A DNA stretch of 64,000 nt from Nelumbo lutea. Its lineage: Eukaryota > Streptophyta > Magnoliopsida > Proteales > Nelumbonaceae. The DNA is taken from contig JAKGHH010000007.1 in the NCBI GenBank assembly GCA_022828595.1, positions 39,246,356-39,310,355 on the forward strand, read 5' to 3'. This document shows, piece by piece, positions 1 through 11,920 of this stretch. The position numbers and the translations under genes were made by a program. The notes below the pieces were generated by a model that was given only the letters and a program-made list of their open reading frames with translations, searched no databases and was not told the origin of the DNA. The first letter of the stretch is position 1, and each line of letters opens with the position of its first letter.

Positions 1-119
1 TGTATTCTAAATTTAGGGAATATGATTCCCAGTTGAGAGAAGGTAGGAAATTTTTGAAATTCGCCCACCCATTCCGCAACCTTTATGGCGTCCATTAGAT
101 GGATCCTACCATTCTTTCA
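1..119 (+). repeat. 3' end of the 5' LTR of copia A
   Basis: The segment matches the last part of the LTRs ending at 6018 and 13827, including the stretch reading tttttgaaattcgcccac and the terminal TTCA. It ends in CA two bases before a primer binding site. Only the tail is in the window. Confidence 0.85.
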
Positions 120-120
120 G

Positions 121-132
121 TGGTATCAGAGC
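121..132 (+). other. Primer binding site of copia A (initiator tRNA-Met type)
   Basis: TGGTATCAGAGC is the classical plant Ty1/copia primer binding site, complementary to the 3' end of initiator tRNA-Met. It starts one base after the LTR end. Confidence 0.92.
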
Positions 133-1911
133 CGCAGGTTCGAATCTTGAACCAAAAGAAAATCAGATCTGACCCTACGCAGATGGATAGAAGGTGTTCT
201 TTCAGGATTTGCGCAGATAGTTTTCTTTATTTCAAGAAACTGTTTCTTGTTTAGGGCGATTGATCTGAAATTGATTTTTTTAAATCCAAAATTTATTTAG
301 AATTGTTCTTTATTTATTTTGATTTAATGGACTGTTCGAACCTGGAGATCACAGTGCAGATTTGGCACAGATAGTCTGCGCATCCTTTTTTTTTTCTTTC
401 TATTTATTTATATTCGGTTTGTAAATAATTTTTTTTATTTTAGACTGAATGTATAGTATTTGATCAAGAATGTAATTAATAGAAATAGGATTTCTGTTAT
501 TTTTTTTCTTGATTAAAGAAGAAGGAAGAAGAAGGCGGCGCTGGAGGTTTGCAGTTGGAGAAATCGTTTTCTGCGATTTGCAGTTTGTGAAACTGCAACC
601 CTTGTGATTAACCTCTGTTTTGCAGGTGGTGCGAACAGTCCATAGTTTGATTTGTGATTGTTTGAAATCAAAATTATTAATTTCAGATCTTTCATGAATT
701 AATTCTTGAATTGAAAATTAGTTTTGGATCCTCTCGGACTAGATTGGACCAAAACTGTTTGGACCGAATCTGGGGTTCGATAGGGACTGTTTTCAGTCTG
801 TATTTCTCACACTTTCTGTTCCAAATCTGATGTTCAATTACAAGGATTAATTCGGCCCACCTGTAAAACCCAGTTTTAAAGGGTTAAAACTGCAAAAGGC
901 CCATTACTGTGAGATAAGCTGTATGGGCCGAACTGCTATCTGCGATTCAGCCCATACACCTAGTAGTCATTAATTGTTAATGACTTAGTTTTTAAATGGG
1001 CTATTCAATGGGCTTTACAGCAGTTAATTGATTGGATCAATTCCTCCTTTACATGTGATGTTTGGATGTTTGATGTGCTGCGACCATGGGCCATAAGTAC
1101 TTGGCCCATGAAGACTCGTTAGTGGCTCTTGCGCACACCATGGCTGAATGCACATCATTGCCATGATGTCCTTCAAGGTCATTGGATGACCCCTCTTTGC
1201 TTGGTGGGCCCCACAACCCTGAAAAGGGTTGCGTACGGAACCCCTAGCCGATTAAGGCCCACCAGAAATCTGACTTTATGAAAGTCAGTGGGAGCCACTC
1301 TGGTTTGACCTAAATTAAAACTAGGGCGTTTTTGTTCCCTCCAGCAAATATGAATGCATGTGATAGGGAGACCCATATGATGGACTCTCTAAAGGCCTTC
1401 CGTCATTAGCACAATGATGGGTCCTTCAGTAATGAGGAAACGCACCATGAAATTAGGCTATCCATTTGCTGTTGGATCTATTAGAGTGTTTCATAAGATG
1501 ATATGGGCGTCATAGACCGATGTGGGAGGGGCTTCACCAGAAAATGGGAACTCTCTCACGGTACCTTGGCGTAACCTGAATATGATGGGTAAGCACTCAC
1601 TGGACAGAAAGGTTTACCTGAAAACGGCTCTGAACCTTGTCTGATAGAGGCCAAAGGGAAACTCATTTGATGAGTGGATATGATCCGTCACAGAAAGGTG
1701 GTGAGGTTATGCAGCTGAAACAGTTGGCTTCACGCACCCCATGTGATTTCCCACATTTACAAAGACATTTCGTCGTCTTCGTCACTGAGAAAGGAGGGAA
1801 ATCTCAGAGATGAACAAATGGGAATGGAACATAGATTAAAAGCCATATCTATGTAGGTAACATGAATCAAACTAAGGTTGTGGACTAATGATTTTGCTAT
1901 TTTATCAGAAA
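133..1911 (+). other. Untranslated leader of copia A
   Basis: No coding region is supported here. The block at about 845-1380 is recognisably the same as 6755-7270 in element B, including the string cttgcgcacaccatggctga. Conservation of a 1.8-kb leader between two copies, better than that of the coding part, suggests cis functions such as packaging or dimerisation, but this is inference. Confidence 0.8.
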
Positions 1912-4797
1912 ATGGCAAACGGTCAATTTGCAAAGCTTCTAGACAATAACAAGCTAAAGGGACCAAACTATGCCGACTGGTACATAAATCTTATGCTGGT
2001 CCTAACTTCCGAAAAGTTAGATAAGGTGGTGAAAAATCCTACACCGGAACGTCCGGGTGATAGGGCTTCTGAGGCCTGTAGGAGGGACTACCAAGAGTGG
2101 GAGGATAAGAACTCCCTAGCCCATTGCTTTGTCGTTGCCTCATTAGACAACTCAATACAGAGGCAGTTCGATCAGATCGAACTAGCCAAGGACATATTGG
2201 ATAGTCTAAGAACAATGTATGAAGAGCATAACCGTTCTACTCGACAGAAGGTCCTAAAATTGTTCATGACCGCGCAGATGACCAAAGGGCAGAAAGTTCA
2301 TGACCATTGTCTTCGGATGATGAGTTACATTAACGAACTTGAAGCTCTTGGATCCAGGCTAGATCTTGGCATGCAAGTGGATGCCATCCTCAATTCTTTG
2401 CCCTCTTCCTTCAATGCGTTCACAATGAACTACAATATGAATAAGCTGAATGTCAGCGTCAAGGAACTCAGCAATATGTTGCAGAGAGCCGAGGATCTAC
2501 TCAAGAAGGATGAGCCTGTAGTTATGCTTGCTGAAGCTAACAAATCGGGCAAGAAAAAGAGAAAGGCAAAGAAGCCTCAGAAGAAGGCTACCAATCCTAA
2601 GAAGTAGAAGAAGAACAAGGCATCTGATGTCTGTCACTTCTGCAAGCAGACCGGCCACTGGAAGAGGAATTGTCCTGCCTACCTGGAATCTAAGAAAGGT
2701 AACATCGAAACTTGTGTCATAGAAACTAACATGTTAGTTACTTCTGTGTCCTGGTGTGTTGACTCCGGGGCTTCAACTCATGCGTGTAACTCACTGCAGG
2801 GGTTCAAAGTTAGCAGAAGGTTGAGTGAAGGTGAAGTGACATTATTCTTGGGAACAACTGCAAGTGTTGCAGCAGCGGCAATAGGAACCATAGAATTAGT
2901 TTTTAAAGAAGGAATACTTGTACTTAAAGATTGTCTTTATGTACAGAACTTGAGAAGAAATTTAATTTCTGTTTCAAAACTGTGTGCTGATGGATATACT
3001 GTTTATTTTAGTAATGTGATTACTGTTAAACGGAATAATAAATTCATCGCATGCGGGGAACAAGAGAACGGTCTCTATGTTCTACATCCTTCTCTGGAAA
3101 CTAACTTAACCGAAACTACATCGGTCAAAATTCCCAAGAAAAGGAATCGTGATACAGTAAGTCCCACATGCCTCTGGCATTACCGACTTGGCCATATCGG
3201 TATTGACCGAATCACAAGGTTGGTAAAGGATGGTCCTTTGGATTTTCTAACCGTAGAAAATCTTCCCACTTGTGAACCTTGCCTTCAAGGTAAGATGTCT
3301 AAGCGGCCATTTGACAGTAAGCCTGAAAGATCAGAAGGCACACTTGACCTAATACATACTGATGTTTGTGGTCCCCTGAGTGTTAGGACACGGAATCAAC
3401 ACGTGTATTTCATCACCTTTACAGATGATTTTTCACGATATGGTTACGTGTACCTAATGAGACATAAGTCTGAATCATTTGAAAAGTTCAAAGAGTTCAG
3501 ACAGGAAGTCGAGAAACAGTTAGGGAGAGAAATTAAGGCCCTTCGATCAGATCGAGGTGGCGAGTATCTCTCTGACGAATTCAGGGACTACTTAAAGGCC
3601 AATGGGATAGTGTCACAATTAGCTCCTCCTGCTACACCTCAACTCAACGGTGTTTCAAAGAGGAGGAATAGGACCTTGTTAGACATGGTCCGGTCACTTC
3701 TCGTACGCTCACAATTACCCACATCCTTTTGGGGATACGCATTAGAGACTGCTATCTACGTGCTGAATCGGGTTCCAACCAAATCAGTTCCAAAAACTCC
3801 ATATGAACTTTGGACCGGAAGGAAGCCAAGTGTAAGACACTTGAAGATTTGGGGTTGTCCTGCACACGTTAAAAGAATAAGTGCGGACAAGTTGGAATCT
3901 AAAACCAGTCGTTGCCTGTTTATAGGCTACCCAAAGGATTCGGTGGGTTATCTGTTCTATGACCCGAGTGAGCAGAAAGTGTTCTGCAGTCGAAATGCCC
4001 AGTTCTTAGAATCCGATTACATCCTGGACACCCATCGTCAGGAAATAGTTCTTGATGAGGAGAGCTCAGGAGCAGTGGGAGATGTCCCACAAATTCCAGG
4101 TAATTACCAACCTAGAAGAACCACCCGGGTATCCAGACCACCAGTCCGATATGGTTATGACTAGGATAGTTACCTGGTGGAAACCTTGACTAGTGAAGAG
4201 GATCCCGTGACTTACCTGGAAGCTATGTTAGACATAGACTCCCAGAAGTGGGTGGAGGCCATGAGAGCTGAAATGGACTCAATGGAGACCAATGGAGTCT
4301 GGACTCTAGTGGATCCGCCCCCCGGGGTAAAAGCAATTGGTTGCAAATGGATCTATAAGAGGAAGAAGGGCCCCGATGGTAGGATTGAGACCTTTAAAGC
4401 TCGCTTTGTGGCGAAAGGGTATACTTAGAAAGAAGGCATCGACTATGAGGAAACCTTTTCGCCCGTGGCCATGCTTAAATCCATTAGGATCCTGCTAGCT
4501 GTAGCAGCGTACCATGACTATGAGATTTGGCAAATGGATGTCAAAACCGCGTTCCTGAATGGAGATCTTAGTGAAGATATCTACATGCAGCAACCGCAAG
4601 GTTTCATTGCTGCTGGTCAGGAACACATGGTATGTAAACTTAATAGATCCATATATGGACTTAAGCAGGCTTCTAGGAGTTGGATCATCCGTTTTGATTC
4701 TGCAGTCAAAACGTTTGACTTTGAGCAGAATCCGGATGAGCCCTGTGTTTATCAGGAACGTCCAGTGGGGATAAGACTCACCTTTTTGGTGTTGTAG
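1912..4797 (+). pseudogene. gag-pol polyprotein of copia A, one frame with four TAG stops
   Basis: A single frame of 961 codons runs from the ATG at 1912 (MANGQFAKLL) to the TAG at 4795 without a frameshift. It is broken by in-frame TAG codons at 2605, 4162 and 4426. Domains in order: gag (1912-2600); a CX2CX4HX4C zinc knuckle (2632-2673, [14 protein letters not shown]); aspartic protease with DSGAS (Asp at 2761); GAG-pre-integrase (HYRLGH and CEPCLQGK, about 3177-3290); integrase core with Asp at 3361 (HTDVCGP) and 3550 (LRSDRGGEY); RT start (about 4230-4797) with KARFVAKGYT and QMDVKTAFLNGDL. The position of the third integrase catalytic residue, 35 residues after the second Asp, is Lys (3658-3660) instead of Glu, so the integrase should be dead. 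I prefer 1912 to the upstream in-frame ATG at 1888 because element B has the same MANG start. Confidence 0.93.
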
Positions 4798-5164
4798 CGT
4801 GCGGACGAGATAATACTGCTAGCTCATGTGGAATGATATAGTAGGAATGTTAGATCTTGCGGTCAAGGTATGCGCTATCACAACAGTTCCTCAAATGAAA
4901 GATCTTGGAGAAGCTTCAATACATACTGGGTGCTTCGACATCGGTATGAGAGATAGAATCGAGAGCGGATAATTGGATTATCTCCAAGCTGCTTATGATT
5001 ACGACAAAATTGTCAAGAAGGTACAGCATGGAGAACTCCAAGAAAGGAAAACGTTCCTTTCAGGCACGGAGTCACTCTTCTCCAAGAAGCATGCTCTCCA
5101 CAAGACTTCTGAGGAGATTGAGAGCATGATGAGACGTTCCCTATGCCTCAGCCGTAGGGAGCAT
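4798..5164 (+). pseudogene. Decayed 3' part of the copia A reverse transcriptase
   Basis: After the TAG at 4795 the expected YVDD box is scrambled, although nearby bases still read ADEIILL. Further on, fragments such as MKDLGEAS (about 4896-4920) and LFSKKHALHKTSEEIESM (about 5075-5130) match the copia RT thumb and connection region in shifted frames. It stops at the scaffold gap. Confidence 0.7.
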
Positions 5165-5264
5165 NNNNNNNNNNNNNNNNNNNNNNNNNNNNNNNNNNNN
5201 NNNNNNNNNNNNNNNNNNNNNNNNNNNNNNNNNNNNNNNNNNNNNNNNNNNNNNNNNNNNNNNN
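5165..5264. other. Scaffold gap of exactly 100 N
   Basis: One hundred unknown bases. This round number is the usual placeholder for a gap of unknown size, so distances across it cannot be trusted. The gap falls between the RT of copia A and an LTR, a place where two near-identical LTRs may have confused assembly. Confidence 0.98.
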
Positions 5265-6018
5265 TTTAGATCTGGAAACTTCCTAAATAGATTAGGAGAT
5301 GGTTGATCTAATCTGCAGATAAGATAAGGGTTATCCCTTATCTTAAACGGACTTCTAATCCAGATATGATTTGGGTTAGCAACTCCTATTAGGAGTAGAA
5401 GTTGATTCCTTTAAGTCTATAAAAGGAAGAGGGGGCGGCAGCCTTTAGACATAATCACAAGCAAGCAATAGATAATCTTGTCTTCAGAGCTGAAATCACA
5501 GAAGAGAGAATTCTGCACCCTACAAATACTTTCTTGCCGCCTCCTTCCTACAGCCGCCGCCTCCTTCCTACAGCCGCCGCCTACAGCAGTTCGATCTCCA
5601 GTTCTTGGGAGAAATCAAGATTGGATCTTGATTCCAATCTTTTGGAGAAAAGATTGGTGGGAGTTGTATTCACAAGCCATCCAGGTGATTCTTGAGAAGG
5701 ATCAAGTTCTTTTGGAAGAACACTGCTGATTCTGCTCCACCCTGCACTGCGCCATCTTCAGTGGGAGCAGATTTTGGATCCTTCCTTGGGCGTGAACACC
5801 TCCATTGGGAGATACTATTTCTCTGTATCAGGTATTATCTCTCCCTACTCCTTTTGGTTCAGATCTGGTTCAGTTTATGGTTCAAGAATGATCATTGAAA
5901 ATATGATTTTCTAAATAGGGAATTCGATTCCCAGTTGAAGGGAGAGAAAAATTTTTGAAATTCGCCCCCTTATTCCGCAATCTTTGGGTGTCCATGTGAT
6001 GGATTTCCTATCCCTTCA
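5265..6018 (+). repeat. Partial 5' LTR of copia B
   Basis: Aligns with 13095-13827 of the 3' LTR at roughly 95 percent by eye. It carries an additional 21-base tandem copy of the motif cctccttcctacagccgc near 5540-5580 that the 3' LTR lacks. A TATA box is at 5418-5424. The upstream part of the LTR is missing because of the gap. Confidence 0.9.
5418..5424 (+). promoter_or_regulatory. TATA box in the 5' LTR of copia B
   Basis: TATAAAA followed by ggaagaggg and a transcribed R/U5-like region. The equivalent position in the 3' LTR is 13248-13254 (TATAAAG). This is the expected LTR promoter position. Confidence 0.7.
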
Positions 6019-6019
6019 G

Positions 6020-6031
6020 TGGTATCAGAGC
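6020..6031 (+). other. Primer binding site of copia B
   Basis: TGGTATCAGAGC one base after the LTR end, identical to the site in copia A. Confidence 0.92.
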
Positions 6032-7861
6032 CATGGTTCAAATCTTGAACCATTCTGTTTCAGATCTGAACCTGCGCAAATAGGGAGAAGGCGTTCTACC
6101 CAATTTGCGCAGATATGGGTTTTGGGAAATTTGTTCCCAAAATTGATGGGCAAATAATCTGAAATTAATTTTATATAAATCTGATTATTATTTAGAATAG
6201 TTCTATATGATTTTCTTGATTTATGGGCTGTTCGTACAAGAGGAGATCGAATTCTTGGTTTGCGTAGGGAGAACTGCAAGATTTGTAGTTTCTTGAATTT
6301 ATTTATTACATTTGGTCTGTAAATAATTTTTTTTTATTTTTAGACTCAATGTATAGGCATTCGATCTGATGTAATTATTAATAGAAATAGGATTTCTATT
6401 TAATTTTAATTTTGGATCGAAGATGGCGGCGCAGAGAAGGAGATTTCGCAGATGGGACATTCGCTATCTGCGATTTGCAGTTTGTGAAACTGCAATCTGT
6501 GATCTAACCTCTGTTTTGCAGGATGGAGTGTGCGAACAGCCCTGATTAACTGATTCTTGATTTTCTTTTATCAGTTATTTAATTTCAGATTATTTTCTTG
6601 AATTAAGGATTTAATTAAAGATCAAACCCTAGACCCATTCGAACCAAGATTGGTTCAAAACTGTTTGGACCAAATCTAGGGTTTAATCAAGGCTGAAAGT
6701 CAGCCCTAATTTTCCCACTAATGGGCCTGAGGATTGATATTTAATTAAATGGTTAATTTGGCCCAACCTGTAAAGGCCCAGTTTTAAATAGTTAAAACTG
6801 CTAAAAGCCCACTTCAAAGGATAAAGCTATATGGGCCGAACTGGGTAACCCTAATTCAGCCCATATACCTAGATAATATTAATGGTTAATATTATGGATT
6901 TTTAACGGGCTTCCAATGGGCCTTACAGATAATTAATTGATTGGATCAATTTATCCCTGCATGAGATGTTTGGATGTGTGATGTGCTCCGTACATGGGCC
7001 ATAAGTGCTTGGCCCATGCTCATTCGACAGTGGCTCTTGCGCACACCATGGCTGAATGCACATCATTGCCATGGTGTCCCTTTTGGTCATTGGATGACCT
7101 CCCTCAGTGGTGGGCCCCACACCTCATCGAGAGGTTACGTGCAGAACCCTAGCCGATTTAAGGCCCACCAAAATCTGACTTTATGAAAGTCAGTGGGAGC
7201 CACTTTGGTTTGACCTAAATCAAACTAGGGCGTAATTAACTGTTCCCTCCAGCTAATATGAGTGCAAGTGATAGGGAGATTCATATGATGAACTCTCTAA
7301 AGGCCTTCCATCATTAGCATGAGGATGGGTCCTTCAGTAATGAGGAAACGCACCAGAAAATGGGCTATCCATTTGCTGTTGGGCTTGTCTGAGTGTTTCA
7401 TAAGATGATAGGGGCGTCATAGACCGATTTTGTTGAGTGGCTTCTACTTAGTAAATTGGGAATCTCTCTTCATGGTTCCTTTTGCTGTTCAATGATTATA
7501 TGATAGGTAAGCACTCACTGGACAGAAAAGGTTCATCCTGAAAATGGATTGAACCTTGTCTGAAGAGGCCAAAGGGAAAACTCATATGATTGAGTCGATA
7601 TGATCCTATCACAGAAAGGTGGTGGGGTTATGCAGCTGAAACATGTTGTCTTCACAATGGCTACCTCATGTGATTTCCCACTTATTTTTTATTAGTAACT
7701 CAAATAATATCCATCACTGCATAGATGAAGGTAGAAATTCTCAAGATGAAAAAATTGGAAATGGATTCTGTAGATTAAAATCCATATTCTTGTATGAAAT
7801 TATACCATAGAATCAATAATTAGGATGTGGACTGATGTTTATGCTTTTTTATTATTTGAAA
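6032..7861 (+). other. Untranslated leader of copia B
   Basis: No gene is supported. The region follows the leader of copia A block by block, with clearly higher similarity than the coding parts of the two elements show. The short ORFs seen in it are not conserved between the copies. Confidence 0.8.
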
Positions 7862-10800
7862 ATGGCAAACGGATCATTTGCAAAACATTCTTGATGGACA
7901 AATCAGCTTAAGGGACAAAATTATGGTCGATTTGTATAAAACCTTATGTTGTCGTAGCTTCTGTCTAAAAAGCTGGACAATGTGGCAAACGAATCCTGCG
8001 CTCGCAGCGTCCGTGTGATAGGGCTTCTGAGGCTCTATAAGGAGAGACTGATCCGATATGGAGGAGAAAAACTTCTTTCCCGGTGTTACATCATTGCCTC
8101 CTTTGGACAACCAATATTACAGAGGCAGTTTGATGCAGATCGAACATTGCAAAGTAACATATTGGATCAGTCTTGAGGATGATGTATGAATAGAGCATTT
8201 AATCTTTACTTACTTTTCGACAAAGAGGTCTTGTAATACATGCTCATGACCACAACAATACGTCAGGTGCTAACAATTTTTTCAACGACCATTGGTGGTC
8301 TTCGGATTCGATGGGATACAATCAGACGAACTGGAGGCTCTTGAATCCGGTGCTGTTGGCCTTGCAACACCAGATAGATTGATATCCTATATTTCTTTTG
8401 CTCTCCTTTCATTATATCATCATCATGAACTATAACATGAATCTAGCTGTAATGTCATGTTTCTCATAGGAGCTCAGCAATATGTTGCAAAGATGCCGAA
8501 GTAACTGATTTAGAAAGGATTGAGCCTGTAGCTATGCTTGGTTTGAATCATCTGCTAATGAGTGGGCAATGAAAAAGGGTTACAGCTTAAGTAAGAGCCT
8601 CTTTAGAAGAAAGCTCACTAAGTGTTAAAACAGCAGAATGAAAGACAATGCATGGAGCCTTTCTTACTTCTCCAAGTAGACCAGCCACTTTGAAAGGAAT
8701 TATTTCCTGTCCTACTTGGAATCCCAATTGAATAGGTTTATTTTTGAATTTTTTTTTATTGTAATACACATTTTCTTGGTTAGTTCTTTTTGTCCTGGAT
8801 TGTAGTTGATCTCCGATGGCTTTCCAACTTCATTTTTTTTTTTTTTTTTCTGTGTAACTCACTGCAGGGGTTCAAGGTAAGTAAGGTTGAGTGAACGAGC
8901 AAATCATTTTTACTTGGGGACTACTGCACTGTTCGCAGCTTTTTTTTTTTATTGCTGGTCATAGGTTATATGTGGATTTATTTTTTAGAGACATGAATCT
9001 TTTTTCTGTTACTCTAAACGATTTGTTCTTATATATGTACAAAATTTAAGATAGAAATCTTGATTTTTGTTTTCCTTATAAAACTGTTGTGCAGATTTGT
9101 ATTTTCGTCTTCTTTTAATTATACGATTTACTATTCAAAAGGTAAATATACTTAGATTCATTCGATACGGGGAACTAGAGAATGATCTTTATGTTATTAT
9201 CTTATCCTTCTCTAGTAAACTAACAATAATTTCTGAAAACTAAGCGTCGACTAAAATCCCCTAGAAGATCGAGCCCGTTAATACAGTTGAATTCCCACGT
9301 GTCTGTGGCATTACTGACTTGGCCACATCGTGGGGGGGGCTTGAATAAATCTACAAGGTTTGGTAATAAGTATGTCCTTTGGATTCTTCTTAACTGTATT
9401 GAAGACTTCTTCCCACCTGTGAGCTGCCTACAAGGCCAGATAATTAAATGCCATTTAACAGTAAGCCTGAAAGATTCGTACATCACACTTGACATATATA
9501 CATACTTGTTGATAGTATGTGGTCACCTAAGTGTTACTACACAAACATCAACACGTGTATTTTCATCACACTTCACAGTATGATTTCTCACGATATTGGT
9601 TACGTGTTATTTTTACCTAATTTAAGACACAAGTTTTCTGAATTTCTTTGAAAAGTTCAAAGAGTTTAGACAAGATGGTCGATGAATAACATTAAGGTGT
9701 AGAGAAAATATAAAAGCCCTTTGAGTACTGACTCGATGGTGGTGAGTATCTATCTCTGACGAATTCAGTAGACTACTTAGTAAGGTGAATGGCGAATATT
9801 TCACAATTGGACTCCTCCTGCTACACCACAACTTAACGGTGTTGTCAGAGAGAGGAGTTATAGGACTTTATTTTTTGTTTTATTTATATGTCCGGTCACT
9901 TCTCATACACTCAGAGTTACCACATCCTTTTGGGGTTATTGCATATAGAGACTGCGATTTACGTACTGAATCGGGTTCCAATCCAAAAATCGGTTCATTT
10001 CCTGAACACTCCATCATTGAACTTTGGACCGTAAATAAACCAAAGTTGTCAGACACTGTGAAGATTTGGTGGTTGTCACAGCACACGTTAAAAGAACTGA
10101 CGTGCAGACAAGTTGGAATCCAAGACCAGTCGTTGCCTATTTATCGCTACCTACTCAAAAGGCTCTGTAGGTTACCTATTCTATGACCCAAGTGAGTAAT
10201 ATAGTGTTCTAATGCAGTCGAAAATGCCCAATTCTTGGAGAACCTATTACATCCTAGACACCCAAAATTCGTCAGGAAATTGTTTCTTGATGAGGAGAGC
10301 TTAGGAGTAGTGGGAGATGTCCTAAGTTTAGGTATGTGGACCAACTAGAAAACCACGTCGGTCTGTATCTTAGTCTTACCAGTCCATTTATGGTTATTTG
10401 TAACCAGTGATCAAGTTTACTTGTGTGAAACCTTGACATATGTGATAGGAGGATATCTCGTGACTTACGCGGAAGCTATTGTTATGACATAGTATTCCCA
10501 GATAGTGGGTGGAGGCCATGAGAGACAGAGATGGACTTCGATGGAGACCAATGGAGTTCTGAACTCTAGTAGAAATCCGCCCTCCGGGGTAAGAGCAATC
10601 AGTTGCAAACATGAATTTACAAGAGAAGAAGGGCCCCGATGGTAGGTGTTGACACCTTCATAGCCATCGTGGTGGTGGCAGAAAAGGTTACACTCAGAAA
10701 GAGGGCATCGATTATGAGGAATACTTTTCGGATTGTGGCCATGCTTAAATCCATTAGGATCCTGCTAGCTGTAGCCTAGCAGCAGCCGTAGGGCTTCTAT

Positions 10801-11855
10801 AGCTGCGTAGTCAGGAAAACATGGTTATGTAAACTCAATAGAATTTATGTGAAACATATCTTTTGACTCTGCTATGTAAAATCATTTGACTTCGAAGTGC
10901 AGAATCTCAGATGAATCTCCTAGTGTTTTACAAGGAAGTAACAATTTGGAGATTAAGGTTGACTTTCTTCTTGGTTTTTGTATTTTAGATGATCAATTCT
11001 TATCTCATTGGGAATTGATGTAGGAGATGTTTTTTCTATTTTGGTCAAAATTAATATTTTCATTATGCATATTCTCAAATTGAATAGATCTTGGGAGAAA
11101 CCTTCCTATATACGGGTCTTGACTCTATTAATATTGAGATTATGATCGATTAGCGTATAATTAGAATGTACCAATCTGCCTACATTGACAAATTATAGTG
11201 CAAAAGATACAGCATGGAAAAACCCTTCCCAAGAAAGGAAAAATTGTTACTTTCAGAGCACGGAGTATCTCTCTCAAGAGAATGCTTCCCAAGACTTATG
11301 AGGAGATTGATGGCATGAAAGACGTTCCCGTATGGCCTCTCCCAGTGGGGAAGCATCATGTATGCCATGCTGTGCAACTCGTCCTGACAATTGCTCATGG
11401 CGGTGAGTGTATGTAACAGCCGATTTTCAGGCCAACCCAGGGCTAGGAGCATGGATTTGCTGTGAAAAACATACTAAAGTACCTTCGAAAGATAAAAGAG
11501 TTTTGTCTAGTATTTCATGTAATTCACTACAGATCCAAGGGTATTCAGATTCCTAATGGCAGTGGGATGAGGATCGTCTACTATTAAAGCGTTGGATGAG
11601 GCAGTTCGTTCAAGCGAGATTGAGAGTAGTCCGTCCAACACTATCAAGAACCCATCCCATTGTTGTTGTGACAACAATGAAGCTATTGCTCAGGCTAAGG
11701 AGCCACGAGCCATTCGAAAGTCGAAGCACATCGAGAGGAAGTACCTTGTACTAAGGGAGATTGTTGGTAGAGGACGTCCTGATTCAGAAGGTAGCGCAAG
11801 TACGGAAAATGTAGCAGACCCATTGACTAAGCCACTATCACAGAAAGATTTTTGA
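7862..11855 (+). pseudogene. gag-pol relic of copia B, riddled with small indels
   Basis: Landmarks occur in the same order as in copia A but in constantly changing frames. The gag start is at 7862 (atggcaaacgg); the protease region has the shared string aactcactgcaggggttcaa near 8855; GAG-pre-integrase is near 9297 (tggcattactgacttggcc); integrase spans about 9650-10330; RT about 10430-11340 (ccattaggatcctgctagct at about 10750). RNase H (11592-11855) is the longest open piece and keeps CDNNEAIAQAKEP, KSKHIERKY and NVADPLTKPLSQK. Insertions of one to several bases recur every few tens of bases. No functional protein can be made. Confidence 0.9.
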
Positions 11856-11920
11856 GAAGCACATGGAAAGCTATGGAACTCCGGCTACTACCTAGATTGG
11901 ACCTAAGTCCAAGTGGGAGC

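Larger units (their letters stand above)
1..5164 (+). mobile_element. Ty1/copia retrotransposon A, 5' end cut by window and 3' end lost in gap
   Basis: The order is LTR tail (1-119), initiator-Met primer binding site (121-132), a 1.8-kb leader, then gag, protease, integrase and reverse transcriptase. Protease-integrase-RT order is the hallmark of Ty1/copia. The 3' part of RT, RNase H and the 3' LTR are not seen because the sequence decays after 4798 and reaches a run of N at 5165. LTR tail and leader are clearly related to those of element B, so both belong to one family. The exact lineage within copia is not assigned. Confidence 0.93.
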
